DNA of 64,000 nt from Gordonia terrae (GCF_001698225.1 NZ_CP016594.1:4898001-4962000); one strand, 5' to 3'. Positions 8,797 to 17,484 are shown, counted from the first letter of the stretch. The notes: generated by a model not told the origin, from the sequence alone. Program-made: numbers and translations.

Positions 8797-9936
8797 ATGA
8801 GCTCGAATCCCCGTCCGCTCGAGGGTCTCCGCGTCGTGGAGGTGTCGAGCTTCGTCGCATCGCCGCTGTGTGGCCTGACGCTCTCGCAACTCGGCGCCGA
8901 GGTCATCCGCGTCGACCCGATCGGCGGTGGCGCCGATGTCAACCGATGGCCGCTCACGGCAGACGGCCACTCGATCTACTGGACCGGGTTGAATCGCGGC
9001 AAGAAGTCGGTCACAGTCGACTTCCGCGATCCCGGTGGCCAGAAGTCGGTGCAGGACCTGGTCATCGACAGCGGGCCGGGCGGGGGAATCCTCGTCACCA
9101 ACGCGGGTGGGCGGTCGTGGATGAGTCACGAGACACTGTCCGCACGGCGGTCCGACGTCATCACGCTGGAACTGCTCGGCCGCACCGACGGCACCCCGGG
9201 CGTCGACTACACGGTCAACGCGGCGTTGGGATTCCCGGCGATCACCGGTCCCACCGATTACGCCGGCGTCGTCAATCACGCACTGCCGGCGTGGGACATC
9301 GCCTGCGGTCTGTATGCCGCGCTGGCGATCACGGCGGCCGTCCGCCGCCGGGAACAGACCGGTTCCGGGGCACAGATCACCCTGCCCCTCGAGGACACCG
9401 CCCTCGCCATCGCCGGGGCGCTCGGATATCTCACCGAACCGCAGCTCGGCGGTGGCACACGACCGGCGACCGGAAACGATGTATACGGCACCTACGGAAC
9501 CGATTTCGTGGCAGCCGATGGCGGCCGGTTCATGCTCGTCGCGCTCACCCCGCGCCACTTCCGCGGCCTCGTCGAGATGACCGGGACCGGTGACGCGGTC
9601 GCGGCCGTCGAGCGGGCGCTGGGCGCGGACTTCAGCACCGAGGACGACCGGTACATCCACCGTGGTGTTCTCACCCCGTTGTTCGCAGCATGGTTCGCGC
9701 GGCACACCACCGCGGAGGTCGAGGCCGGCCTGGCAACGGCATCCGTACTCTGGGAGCGGTACCGAACCTTCGACGAGGTCGTCGAATCGGGCGTCCTGGA
9801 GCGCAATCCGCTCTTCGGCGAGTTGGACCAGCCCGGGATCGGCACCTACCTCGCGGCCGGCCTGCCCGCCCGGTTCGACGGTGCGCACCTCTTCGCCGGA
9901 CCGGCTCCCGACCTGGGTTCGTCGTCCGGGTTCTGA
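8797..9936 (+). CDS. CaiB/BaiF type III CoA transferase
   Basis: A 379-residue family III CoA transferase, starting MSSNPRPLEGL with AGGAG nine bases upstream. LEGLRVVEVSSFVASPLCGLTLSQLGAEVIRVDPIGGGAD at the N-terminus is the classic family opening, with NRGKKSVTVDFRDPGG near 65. The usual catalytic Asp region is less obvious: VITLELLGRTDGTPGVDYTVNAALG near 130 replaces the common LSGFG..GP segment. It would move CoA between two carboxylates to start catabolism of the substrate handled by the lyase and hydratase. Its stop abuts the large repeat array (TGAGGAGCG), so the stop codon may be repeat-derived. Confidence 0.85.
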   Translation: MSSNPRPLEGLRVVEVSSFVASPLCGLTLSQLGAEVIRVDPIGGGADVNRWPLTADGHSIYWTGLNRGKKSVTVDFRDPGGQKSVQDLVIDSGPGGGILVTNAGGRSWMSHETLSARRSDVITLELLGRTDGTPGVDYTVNAALGFPAITGPTDYAGVVNHALPAWDIACGLYAALAITAAVRRREQTGSGAQITLPLEDTALAIAGALGYLTEPQLGGGTRPATGNDVYGTYGTDFVAADGGRFMLVALTPRHFRGLVEMTGTGDAVAAVERALGADFSTEDDRYIHRGVLTPLFAAWFARHTTAEVEAGLATASVLWERYRTFDEVVESGVLERNPLFGELDQPGIGTYLAAGLPARFDGAHLFAGPAPDLGSSSGF

Positions 9937-9939
9937 GGA

Positions 9940-10370
9940 GCGACGCCCGTGCTCCTGCGAGGAGCGCAAGCCACCCCCTCCTCCCCCTGAGCGCAAGCGA
10001 CCCCCCTTGCTCCCTGAGCGCAAGCGACCCCCCTTTGCTCCCTGAGCGCAAGCGACCCCCCTTTGCTCCCTGAGGTGCGAGGAGCGCAAGCGACCCCCCT
10101 TTGCTCCCTGAGGTGCGAGGAGCGCAAGCGACCCCCCTTTGCTCCCTGAGGTGCGAGGAGCGCAAGCGACGAGCCTCGAAGGGTTTGGCGACGCATCTCG
10201 CCAGGACCCTTCGAGGCTCGCTTCGCTCGCACCTCAGGGAGCAGAGGGTGGGCCTTCGCTCGCACCTCAGGGAGCAGGGGTGGGCCTTCGCTCGCTCCTC
10301 AGCTCAGGGAGCAGGGGTGGGCCTTCGCTCGTACCTCAGGGGCAGGGGGCGGGCCTTCGCTCGCGGGTCA
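9940..10370. repeat. Inverted tandem array of palindromic repeats, no gene
   Basis: The 448 bases between the CoA transferase and the EctD-like gene hold only repeats. The left half has tandem copies of a 38-base unit (GCTCCCTGAGGTGCGAGG..CCCCCCTTT) starting near 10066 and 10103, preceded by shorter 28-base versions near 10009 and 10037 that lack GTGCGAGGA. The centre (10141-10242) is a long perfect-arm hairpin with a loop near 10185-10205. The right half has three inverted copies, increasingly degenerate, ending near 10370. Open frames through it are repeat translations. It separates two convergent genes. Confidence 0.9.
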
Positions 10371-10384
10371 GCGCACATCCGAGC

Positions 10385-11338
10385 TCACCTGTGCGCCAGA
10401 TGATCCGGACGTGGCGCGGTCCCGCCGTACGGCTCCTGCAAGGCGTTCGACTTCGCGTTGAAGACGACGAACAGGTTGCTGCGCGGGTAGGGCGTGATGT
10501 TCCCGCCGGACGCGTGCAGGCAGTTGGAGTCGAAGTACAACGCAGACCCGGCCGGTCCGGTGATCGTGTCGATACCGAGTTCATCGGCGAGGCTCGCGAC
10601 GTCCTGCTCCTCCGGCGTCCCGAACGGCGGCCGGTAGGACGTCAGCGATTCCCGGTGATAGTCGCCGGGTGTCGAGCCCACACAGCTGACGAACCGCCGG
10701 TGCGAACCGGGAATGATCATCAGCGGGCCGTTGGTCGTGACGTTGGGTGTCAGGGCGAGGGACACACTCAGCGCGCGCGGCGCGGGCATCCCGTCCTCGG
10801 CGTGCCAGGTCTCGAAGTCCGAATGCCAGTAGAACGGACCGCCCGCGAACCCCGGCTTGAGGTTGATCCGGCTCTGGTGGATCGTCACGTCATCGTCGAG
10901 GATCTGACGGGCGACGCCGACAATCGATTCCCGCGCACAGATCTCGGCGATGACGTCACTGAGCTGATGCGCCGCGAACAGCGACCGCACGTCCCCGCTG
11001 GACGACTCGCGGATCACCCGGTCGTCGTCACCGAGCCGCTCGGTGATCGCTTCCACCTCACGGAGACACTCCGCGATGTCGCCATCGGCGAGAACGTTTG
11101 TCTCCGTGTGGTATCCGCGATCGGCGTATCGGCGGAGCTCAGGGGCGGACAGCGGTCCGGGGTTTCCCATGCTCCCCCACACCGTGTTGTGCGGTCGCGG
11201 TTCGATCTGGCTGTGGTGCGCGAGCCGCGTGCGGTAGACGTCGACACCGACGCTCGTCGACCGGGCGCCCGCCGAGACGGTCGGCGCTGCGCTCGTTCCG
11301 GCGGTGTCGGGCATCGTGGTTGCTGTGTGAGTTGTCAC
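10385..11338 (-). CDS. ectD: Ectoine hydroxylase-like phytanoyl-CoA dioxygenase family protein
   Basis: A 2-oxoglutarate/Fe(II) dioxygenase of about 317 residues. It carries the ectoine-hydroxylase signature almost intact: FYWHSDFETWHAEDGMP with the iron-binding HxD, then ALSVSLALTPN, NGPLMIIPGSHR, and a distal H in NCLHASGGN followed by RSNLFVVFNA. EctD converts ectoine to 5-hydroxyectoine, a compatible solute. The start is uncertain: GTG at 11338 is chosen because AAAGGA lies about eleven bases upstream, and ATG at 11314 is the alternative. No ectABC genes flank it, so ectoine would have to be made elsewhere or imported, or the substrate differs. Confidence 0.8.
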   Translation of the reverse strand: MTTHTATTMPDTAGTSAAPTVSAGARSTSVGVDVYRTRLAHHSQIEPRPHNTVWGSMGNPGPLSAPELRRYADRGYHTETNVLADGDIAECLREVEAITERLGDDDRVIRESSSGDVRSLFAAHQLSDVIAEICARESIVGVARQILDDDVTIHQSRINLKPGFAGGPFYWHSDFETWHAEDGMPAPRALSVSLALTPNVTTNGPLMIIPGSHRRFVSCVGSTPGDYHRESLTSYRPPFGTPEEQDVASLADELGIDTITGPAGSALYFDSNCLHASGGNITPYPRSNLFVVFNAKSNALQEPYGGTAPRPDHLAHR

Positions 11339-11566
11339 GATCTCTGCGATCCTTTCCCTCATCCGGCAGGCCGCTCTCGAAGCAGGTGCGCCTCGGCGGC
11401 GGGCAAGGTGATTGTGTTGTGCGCGAACGTCGGACGGCGACGCATCGCGATGTGACGGCATCGGTGGCGCGAACGATTTTCACGCGCGCCGGAATCGGCC
11501 GTATGTCTGCACCCTGCCAGGGACCGACAACCCCCGCAACCATGCAGGTATGCCGCACGCGAGAGC

Positions 11567-12355
11567 TCAGATGTGCTGGAGCACGACCGTCGCGATCGCC
11601 GCGGGCTTGGCTCCGCGGTTTGCCGCCACCACGCGCACCACCGACAGCGATCGGCCATGGTGCATGACCTCGGATGTGAACGTCGCCGTCTCAGCCGCGT
11701 CGCACGGGCGGACGTAGGTGATGTCGACGCTTGTCGTCCGCATGTCGCCTGCGGCGCGGACACACGACGCGGCCGCGAGTTCGGAGGCACAGACCAGGAT
11801 TCCGCCGTGCACGCTGCCCATCCCGTTGGCCGACAAGACCGTGGGCGCCATGCTCAGGACGTTCGGCGCGACCTCGACGAGTCCGAGCTGCTGACGGACC
11901 GGCTCGTCCGGGATCTCGAGGACCCGCGCTGACGCCCGCGGGCCGGGAGTCCTCGGCGCGTCGATGAGGTGCGACCGCTGGATGATCGTGGCGATCGTCC
12001 GGCCCGACGGATCAAGGACGGCCCCGGTGGTCATGGCACCCCGGTCATCTCGCGCCACGAGTTCACCGGAGACATGCAGCGAGGACCCATCGAGGGGCGG
12101 GTCGGCGAGGAAGTCCATCCGGATACCGAGCGAGACCGGCCACCGGTGCCGTGGACCACCGGCGGCGACGAGGTATCCGGTGACGTCGTCGCACGACACG
12201 GCCAGAGCCCCACGGCTCACTCCCGCCGCAGGGTCGGCCAGCCACGGTCCGGCCTCGGTGTGGGCCTCACTGCGTTCACCGGAAACGGAGACCTCGCCGA
12301 TGCGGAGCATCACTTCGGGACCGCCGAGGTGGAAGGCGGATGCGGACGTCGTCAT
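11567..12355 (-). CDS. Double-hotdog acyl-CoA thioesterase-like protein
   Basis: A 262-residue protein with two hotdog halves. The second (about 130-262) has NGMGSVHGGILVCASELAAASCVRA and TTSVDITYVRPCDAAETATFTSEVMHHGRSLSVVRVVA, typical of PaaI/TesB-like thioesterases. The first half (DFLADPPLDGSSLHVSGELVARD) is more diverged. It would hydrolyse acyl-CoA in the cytoplasm. Start MTTSASAF at 12355 overlaps the stop of the upstream amine-oxidase-like gene (ATGA), so the two are co-translated. Substrate unknown. Confidence 0.75.
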   Translation of the reverse strand: MTTSASAFHLGGPEVMLRIGEVSVSGERSEAHTEAGPWLADPAAGVSRGALAVSCDDVTGYLVAAGGPRHRWPVSLGIRMDFLADPPLDGSSLHVSGELVARDDRGAMTTGAVLDPSGRTIATIIQRSHLIDAPRTPGPRASARVLEIPDEPVRQQLGLVEVAPNVLSMAPTVLSANGMGSVHGGILVCASELAAASCVRAAGDMRTTSVDITYVRPCDAAETATFTSEVMHHGRSLSVVRVVAANRGAKPAAIATVVLQHI

Positions 12356-13722
12356 GGCTGCCGGGCGCCCTGCCGACGGCGCTGCGCGTGCTCCAGGATG
12401 ATGTCGACGGCCCGGGCCGCGCTCTGGCATGCCCCCTCCATCGTCGTGGTCCAGTCGGTGCGGGTCCAATCGCCGGCAAGGGCGAGGCCATCGACCTCGG
12501 TGCGCTGGTCGGGACGTAGACCGAACGTTCCGGGTCGTTGCGCGAAGGTCGATTTCGGCATCCGGACCACGTGGCTGTGGACCACCTCGGCGTCGGCAGC
12601 CTGCGGAAAGTACCGGCGCAGCATATCCATCTGGATCTCGGTGATCTCGGCGTTGGTCTTCGAGATCAGCTCGTACGAGGCCGACACCGTCGTCGAATAG
12701 AAGTGATTGTCGCGCGATTCGCGACCATGCATGCGCTGGCGGTCCCAGACCTGTTCCAGCACACCCTCACCGCCGTAGAGGATCTCGCCCCAGTCGGCCA
12801 TGCCGATCGAGCGGTCGAGGTAGAGGTTCACACTGACGATCGGAACCGGGGTCAGGTTCTCGACGGCCCGATAGATGCGATCGTGCCCCGGGACCTGGTC
12901 GAGGAGCCCCTTCACACTCCACACCGGTACCGCGCAGATGACGGCATCGGCGGCGATCTTCTCGCCGTCGGCGAGGGTCACACCGCTCACGACCCCGTCG
13001 GTCACGTCGATCGACGACACCACCGCGCGGTGGCGGACCTCCACACCGGCGTCGGCGAAACGCTTCTCGGCGCCCTCGATGAACAGCGTGTCGAGATCGA
13101 CGGTGGGGTACCCGATGGAGATCGGCGTGCGCGTCTCCCGTGCCCGCCGGGCGCCGGTCACCAGCAGATCGGCCGGGACCTTGGCCGAGGAGATGTCCGG
13201 CTTGTCCCCGGTGAGGCCGATGACGATGCCGTCCCACAGCGCGTCCCGCGCGGACTGCGGCATGCCGATACGCCGGAACCACTCGTCGGCGGTGATGTCG
13301 TCGAGCCAGTCGGGTTGCCGAAATGCCTGGCGTATCAAAGTGATCTGTGCCCGAGCGGTCCGCAGCCGGTCGAGGCCGGTCACGCCGGGCAGGTCGCCGA
13401 GCGCCGCGCGGAGTCCGGACACGCCCGCGAATCCGGATCTGCGGGTCGCCCCGCCGGGCATGCGCACCGTCATGTGCCCCGGGAACGCCACGTGTCGGCG
13501 GGTGCCCACGCTGTCCAGGTAACGCATGAGGTGCTCGTATCCGCTGGCGAACACATGCTGGCCGTTGTCGGGGACATCGTCGACGACATGCAGGGGCATC
13601 GAGATGGTGCGGCCGCCGAGTGAACCGCGCCGTTCGAGCAGGGTGACACGCTGACCTGCCTCCGAGAGCCACACCGCCGACGCCAGACCGGCGAGTCCCC
13701 CACCCACGACCACACAATGCAT
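12352..13722 (-). CDS. FAD-dependent amine oxidase-like protein (hydroxysqualene dehydroxylase HpnE/desaturase type)
   Basis: A 456-residue flavoprotein. The N-terminal dinucleotide fold VVVGGGLAGLASAVWLSEAGQ is followed by LLERRGSLGGRT, then a C-terminal GLALAGDWTRTDWTTTMEGACQSAARA that closes the FAD site. The architecture is that of phytoene desaturase-like and HpnE hydroxysqualene dehydroxylase proteins of the amine-oxidase superfamily, but no squalene synthase or hopanoid genes are present here, so the substrate (terpenoid or amine) is open. The real start is MHCVVV at 13722; longer open frame upstream runs antisense to the MFS gene. The stop overlaps the thioesterase start. Confidence 0.78.
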   Translation of the reverse strand: MHCVVVGGGLAGLASAVWLSEAGQRVTLLERRGSLGGRTISMPLHVVDDVPDNGQHVFASGYEHLMRYLDSVGTRRHVAFPGHMTVRMPGGATRRSGFAGVSGLRAALGDLPGVTGLDRLRTARAQITLIRQAFRQPDWLDDITADEWFRRIGMPQSARDALWDGIVIGLTGDKPDISSAKVPADLLVTGARRARETRTPISIGYPTVDLDTLFIEGAEKRFADAGVEVRHRAVVSSIDVTDGVVSGVTLADGEKIAADAVICAVPVWSVKGLLDQVPGHDRIYRAVENLTPVPIVSVNLYLDRSIGMADWGEILYGGEGVLEQVWDRQRMHGRESRDNHFYSTTVSASYELISKTNAEITEIQMDMLRRYFPQAADAEVVHSHVVRMPKSTFAQRPGTFGLRPDQRTEVDGLALAGDWTRTDWTTTMEGACQSAARAVDIILEHAQRRRQGARQP

Positions 13723-13736
13723 GCGCCACAGATTAG

Positions 13737-13752
13737 CGGTCAGGGCTGACCG
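13737..13752 (-). terminator. Short hairpin after the CynX-type transporter
   Basis: CGGTCA-GGGC-TGACCG forms a 6-bp stem in the gap between the MFS stop and the next gene start on the same strand. It is weak and lacks a U-tract, so it is only a candidate terminator. Confidence 0.3.
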
Positions 13753-13799
13753 GTACCGGCGTTGCGCGGATCCGCCTGCGGCATCGGGCCGGCTCGGGC

Positions 13800-14987
13800 T
13801 CAGCCGGTCATCTTGACGTTCTTGGCCGCGCCGAGCACAGAGACGGCCTGCGGCACCAGCACGAGACCGAGAACCGCCATCGCAAGCGTCCACGAACCCG
13901 TGACGTCGTGAATCCCGCCGATGGCGATCGGTCCGGCTGCCGCAGCCAGATAGCCGACGGATTGTGCCATCCCGGACACCTGCCCCGTCTGCTCCGAACC
14001 CGAGCTCCGCAGCACCATGAAGAGGAGAGCCAGACTGATCGACGAGCCGGGCCCGACCATCACGCAGGCGGCCCAGAACCCGGGCCACACGTCGGTGCTC
14101 AGCAGACCCACGAAACCGATGGCACACACGGTGATCACCGACAGGGTCACGACGCGCTGATCGGCGAAGCGGCCGGCGACGATCGGCGCGAGCAGTGACA
14201 TGATCAGCGCGACCACCTGCGCCGACGCCAGAACCGCACCCGCCCGCAGTGGCGACATCCCGGTCTCGACGAGATATTGCGGCAGCCACGCCACGAACGT
14301 GTAGAAGATCAACGACTGCGTGCCCATGAACACCGTGATGGCCCACGCGATCGGGTTCGTCAGCAACGACGTCGTCGGCGAGGCAGAGGTCACCCGGTGA
14401 ACCGAGGGGAGCTGCGGAATCCAGACGACGACGGCCACCACCGCGAGGAGTCCCCACGTGGCGAGCGCGAGACGCCAGTCTCCGCCCAGTGCATCGTTGG
14501 TGGGCACGCTCACCCCGGAGGCGACCGCGGCTCCACCTGACAGCGTCATCGAGTAGAGACCGGTCATGAGCCCGGAGCGGTGCGCGAAGTCGCGTTTGAT
14601 CAGCGCAGGCAACACGACGTTGCAGGTACCGATGGCGGCTCCGATGATGGCCGAGCCGGCGAAGAGTGCTGCTGCGGAGGGAATCAGACGCACGAGGATT
14701 CCGGCGATCAGCACGAGCAGCGCGCCGAAGATGACCCGCTCGATGCCGAAGCGGTTGGCCAGGCGCGGCGCAACCGGCGCCGAGATCCCGAAGAACAGGA
14801 CGGGCAGGGCGGTGAGTAGCCCGGCGACCGCGCTGCTGAACCCGGCGTCGTCGGAGATCACGCCGATGAGTGGCCCGACGGCCACGACGGCCGGTCGCAG
14901 ATTCGCGGCGACCAGCATCACCCCGACCGCGGTGACGATCACCCCGATTCCGGTCCGCTCATGCGTGGACAGACCCCGCCCGCTCAT
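13800..14987 (-). CDS. MFS transporter, CynX/NimT family
   Basis: A 395-residue twelve-helix permease. The opening AANLRPAVVAVGPLIGVISDDAGFSSAVAGLLTALPVLFFGI is the recognisable CynX/NimT (cyanate/nitroimidazole transporter-like) N-terminus. It continues with APRLANRFGIERVIF between helices 2 and 3. The ATG at 14987 overlaps the stop of the FadR-type regulator gene, so regulator and transporter form a coupled pair. The transported compound, probably a small organic acid or xenobiotic, is not evident. Confidence 0.85.
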   Translation of the reverse strand: MSGRGLSTHERTGIGVIVTAVGVMLVAANLRPAVVAVGPLIGVISDDAGFSSAVAGLLTALPVLFFGISAPVAPRLANRFGIERVIFGALLVLIAGILVRLIPSAAALFAGSAIIGAAIGTCNVVLPALIKRDFAHRSGLMTGLYSMTLSGGAAVASGVSVPTNDALGGDWRLALATWGLLAVVAVVVWIPQLPSVHRVTSASPTTSLLTNPIAWAITVFMGTQSLIFYTFVAWLPQYLVETGMSPLRAGAVLASAQVVALIMSLLAPIVAGRFADQRVVTLSVITVCAIGFVGLLSTDVWPGFWAACVMVGPGSSISLALLFMVLRSSGSEQTGQVSGMAQSVGYLAAAAGPIAIGGIHDVTGSWTLAMAVLGLVLVPQAVSVLGAAKNVKMTG

Positions 14988-15658
14988 TCCGGCACCTCGG
15001 TGAAGTCGACGTAGGCGTACACCGCCGCGCGCGCCGCGACGGCGTCGCCGCGTTCGATCGCATCCACGACGTCGCGATGGCCACGCGGGTGTGACTGCTC
15101 GGCCAACGGACGACGCAGCACCGACGGATGGGTTCGAGCGATCGCCTCGGCGATCCCGTCGTACATCTCGATGAGCAGCACGTTGCGGGACGCGAGGACG
15201 AGTTCGGCGTGAAAAGCGATGTCGGCCTGTGTGTATCGATCCAGATCGCCGTCGGTCAGCGCATCCTCGGTGCGCGCGAGCAGCGTCCGTAGGCGTTCGA
15301 CGTCGCGGGCATCCCCACGACCGGCCGCACCGGCCGCCGCCTCGCTCTCGAGCGCACGGCGCACTTCCAGTAGATCGCGTAACTCAGATGGCGCCGAGCG
15401 TCGCGCGATCGCTCCGGCGAGCGGACTCCGTCCACGTACATAGGTGCCGTCGCCGCGCCGCGGCTCGAGCATGCCGGCGTGTTCGAGCGCCCGCGCGGCC
15501 TCCCGGATCGTGTTCCGTCCCACCCCGAATTGCGCCACGAGCTCGGGCTCGGCGGGTATCCGCTCGCCGATCGGCCAGGTGCCGTCGGCGATCAGCTCCT
15601 GCATCCGTTGCACGACGAGCTCGCTGGTCCTGCGGGGCGGGATGATCTGGCCGGTCAC
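14984..15658 (-). CDS. GntR-family regulator, FadR/FCD type
   Basis: A repressor of about 224 residues. The N-terminal GntR helix-turn-helix (IPAEPELVAQFGVGRNTIREAARALEHAGML) is followed by an all-helical FCD ligand domain with LLEVRRALESEAA and DIAFHAELVLASRN (metal-ligand His). GTG at 15658 is taken as the start; an in-frame TTG at 15667 is possible, and neither has a strong ribosome site. It is translationally coupled to the CynX-type transporter, which it presumably controls in response to a carboxylate ligand. Confidence 0.85.
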   Translation of the reverse strand: MTGQIIPPRRTSELVVQRMQELIADGTWPIGERIPAEPELVAQFGVGRNTIREAARALEHAGMLEPRRGDGTYVRGRSPLAGAIARRSAPSELRDLLEVRRALESEAAAGAAGRGDARDVERLRTLLARTEDALTDGDLDRYTQADIAFHAELVLASRNVLLIEMYDGIAEAIARTHPSVLRRPLAEQSHPRGHRDVVDAIERGDAVAARAAVYAYVDFTEVPE

Positions 15659-15721
15659 GCTAAACAACCTAACATCCCATGTTTGAGTTCAGGAGACGCC
15701 CGGTCTCGCCGCCCGGATACC

Positions 15722-16372
15722 TCAGGCGGTGGCCGCCCGGTGCAGCGCACCGGTGAGGTCGTCGATGGTGTTCGGCATGAGGCGCTGATCGTCGAGAAAG
15801 AACGTAGGGGTGCCCTGCACGCCCAGGGCCAGCCCGTCCGCGACGTCGGCGCGAATCCGCTCCAGCGTGGCCGGACTGTTGTACGCGGCGTCGAACGCGG
15901 GCATGTCCAGTCCGAGGTCGATCGCGAAACCGCGGAACACATCGTCGGCAGGAACCCGCTGCTCACCCCAGTGCGCCTGGGTGGCGAACATGCGCTGGTA
16001 CATCTGCTCGAATCTGCCCTGTGCCGCAGCGGCTTCGACGGCGCGGGCCGCTCGCTCGGCGTTGACGTGGCCGGGCATCGGGAAGTAGCGGACCACGAAG
16101 GCGATCCGGTCGCCATACGTGCGCCGCAGGTCCTCGATGATCGGGTAGACCGCGCCGCAGGCCTCGCATTCGAAGTCGAGGAATTCGACGAATCGCGCGC
16201 GCTCGTCGGCCGGGGCCGTCAGGCGATGGCTGTCCGGGCGCACCAGGCGATCGACGGCGACCGTCGTGTCCGCGGGCGCGGGGGCGGGTTCGCGGTCGAT
16301 GAGCACGGCGACACCGAGGACGACGACGATGGCCACGAGGGCCGCCCATGCGATCTTGGTCGGTCTGCTCAT
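15722..16372 (-). CDS. Membrane-anchored DsbA-family thiol-disulfide oxidoreductase
   Basis: A 216-residue exported protein. A single N-terminal hydrophobic helix (residues 6-25, IAWAALVAIVVVLGVAVLI) acts as signal anchor. Then comes a DsbA/thioredoxin-fold domain with the redox motif CEAC inside FLDFECEACGAVYP near residue 70, and the cis-proline segment GVQGTPTFFLDD near 185. It probably forms or rearranges disulfides in secreted proteins. It is divergent from the siderophore-binding lipoprotein gene, 122 bases away. The start MSRPTK at 16372 directly precedes the hydrophobic segment. Confidence 0.88.
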   Translation of the reverse strand: MSRPTKIAWAALVAIVVVLGVAVLIDREPAPAPADTTVAVDRLVRPDSHRLTAPADERARFVEFLDFECEACGAVYPIIEDLRRTYGDRIAFVVRYFPMPGHVNAERAARAVEAAAAQGRFEQMYQRMFATQAHWGEQRVPADDVFRGFAIDLGLDMPAFDAAYNSPATLERIRADVADGLALGVQGTPTFFLDDQRLMPNTIDDLTGALHRAATA

Positions 16373-16470
16373 CCGTCCAACGTAGAAGCAACGGGGTCGG
16401 CGGCCGGACCGACCCCGCAACAGACAGCCCTCACCGGCCGCCGGGAGGACAGCTTCGGTTGATCTGAATG

Positions 16471-16489
16471 ATTGGTTACCCTAACCTAA
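16471..16489 (+). promoter_or_regulatory. Iron box (IdeR/DtxR operator)
   Basis: ATTGGTTACCCTAACCTAA matches 15 of 19 positions of the IdeR/DtxR consensus and ends five bases before the ATG at 16495. It lies inside an open frame that begins with an earlier ATG at 16468, which argues that 16495 is the true start. The role is inferred from the match and from the iron-uptake function of the downstream gene. Confidence 0.82.
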
Positions 16490-16494
16490 TCTCC

Positions 16495-17484
16495 ATGCAT
16501 CCGAAGCGGTATCTCGCCGCCCCGTTCCTGCTCGTCGCCGTGCTCGTGTTCGCCCTGGGATGTTCATCCGGGAATGACGGCAACTCCGGCAAGAACTCGA
16601 CCGAGTCGACCGGCTCGACCACCGTCGACCATCAGTACGGGTCGACGGTGGTCGAGGGCACGCCTGAGCGGGTGGTCACCCTCACCGGCGCGACCGCCTG
16701 GTCCGATTCGCTCATCAGACTGGATGTCCCCATCACCGCCGAGTTCGTCTCCACCGGATACTCGGGCCCGGGCAACCGGTTCGCGTGGACCCCACCTCAC
16801 GAGTCCACCGTCATCCCGGTCGATGTCGGCGCCTCGCCGGGCGTCGCCGAGATCGCGAAACTCGATCCGGACCTGATCCTGGCGGGGTACCTGCCCGATC
16901 GTGCGGCGTACGACATCCTCGCCAAGATCGCGCCGACCATCCCGGTGATGAGCACCGAGACCGTCAACGACACCTGGCAGCAGGTGTTGAGCACCGCAGG
17001 AAAGATCTTCGACAAGGAAGAGCAGGCGGCGGAAGCGCAGACCGAGGTCGAGGCGAAGATCGACGCGGTCAAGAAGAAATACCCTGCAGCACAGGGCAAG
17101 ACAGCGACCTTCGGCCAGCTGACTCCGGAGCGGCAGTTCGGTGTCGTCACCTCCGACAACGACCCGTCGGCCAAGCTCCTCGCGGAGGTCGGCCTGCGCT
17201 TGGACCCCGCGGTCACCGGGCTGTCCGACAACGGCCAGCGCGTCGTCGTCTCGAGTGAACGGGTGGATCTGCTCGGCTCCGATCTGCTGATCTTCTGGCC
17301 GTTGGTCGGCGGACCCGAGGTCTTCGGGACGATCCCGGGATGGGATTCGCTGACCGCGGTCCGCTCAGGCGCGACGGTCTTCCTGACGAACGACACCGCC
17401 TCCGCGTTCGGCTCGCCGACGGTGTACTCGGTTCCGTGGGCGGTCGACGCCCTCGAGCCCGCACTGGCGAAGCTGACCACATGA
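16495..17484 (+). CDS. Iron-siderophore ABC transporter substrate-binding lipoprotein
   Basis: A 329-residue lipoprotein of the FepB/FecB class. The signal peptide MHPKRYLAAPFLLVAVLVFA ends in the lipobox LGC, so the mature Cys would be lipidated and membrane-anchored. The periplasmic-binding domain contains GTPERVVTLTGA, IAKLDPDLILAGY, AEAQTEVEAKIDAVKKKYPA (the long hinge helix) and a C-terminal SVPWAVDALEPALAKL. It would bind a ferric siderophore and deliver it to a permease that is not in this window. An iron box ends five bases upstream, so expression should rise in low iron. Confidence 0.9.
   Translation: MHPKRYLAAPFLLVAVLVFALGCSSGNDGNSGKNSTESTGSTTVDHQYGSTVVEGTPERVVTLTGATAWSDSLIRLDVPITAEFVSTGYSGPGNRFAWTPPHESTVIPVDVGASPGVAEIAKLDPDLILAGYLPDRAAYDILAKIAPTIPVMSTETVNDTWQQVLSTAGKIFDKEEQAAEAQTEVEAKIDAVKKKYPAAQGKTATFGQLTPERQFGVVTSDNDPSAKLLAEVGLRLDPAVTGLSDNGQRVVVSSERVDLLGSDLLIFWPLVGGPEVFGTIPGWDSLTAVRSGATVFLTNDTASAFGSPTVYSVPWAVDALEPALAKLTT

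Noticed and set aside
9671..10265. Several open frames with repeated amino-acid blocks around 9.7-10.4 kb
   Set aside because: They are translations of the tandem nucleotide repeats, open in several frames on both strands, with no start signal.
9940..10370. CRISPR array
   Set aside because: Units are contiguous or nearly so, palindromic, with repeated linkers rather than unique spacers, and there are no cas genes.
16468..16494. ATG 16468 as start of the siderophore-binding lipoprotein
   Set aside because: The iron box would fall inside the coding sequence and the lipoprotein signal peptide would gain nine unsuitable residues. ATG 16495 gives a normal signal.
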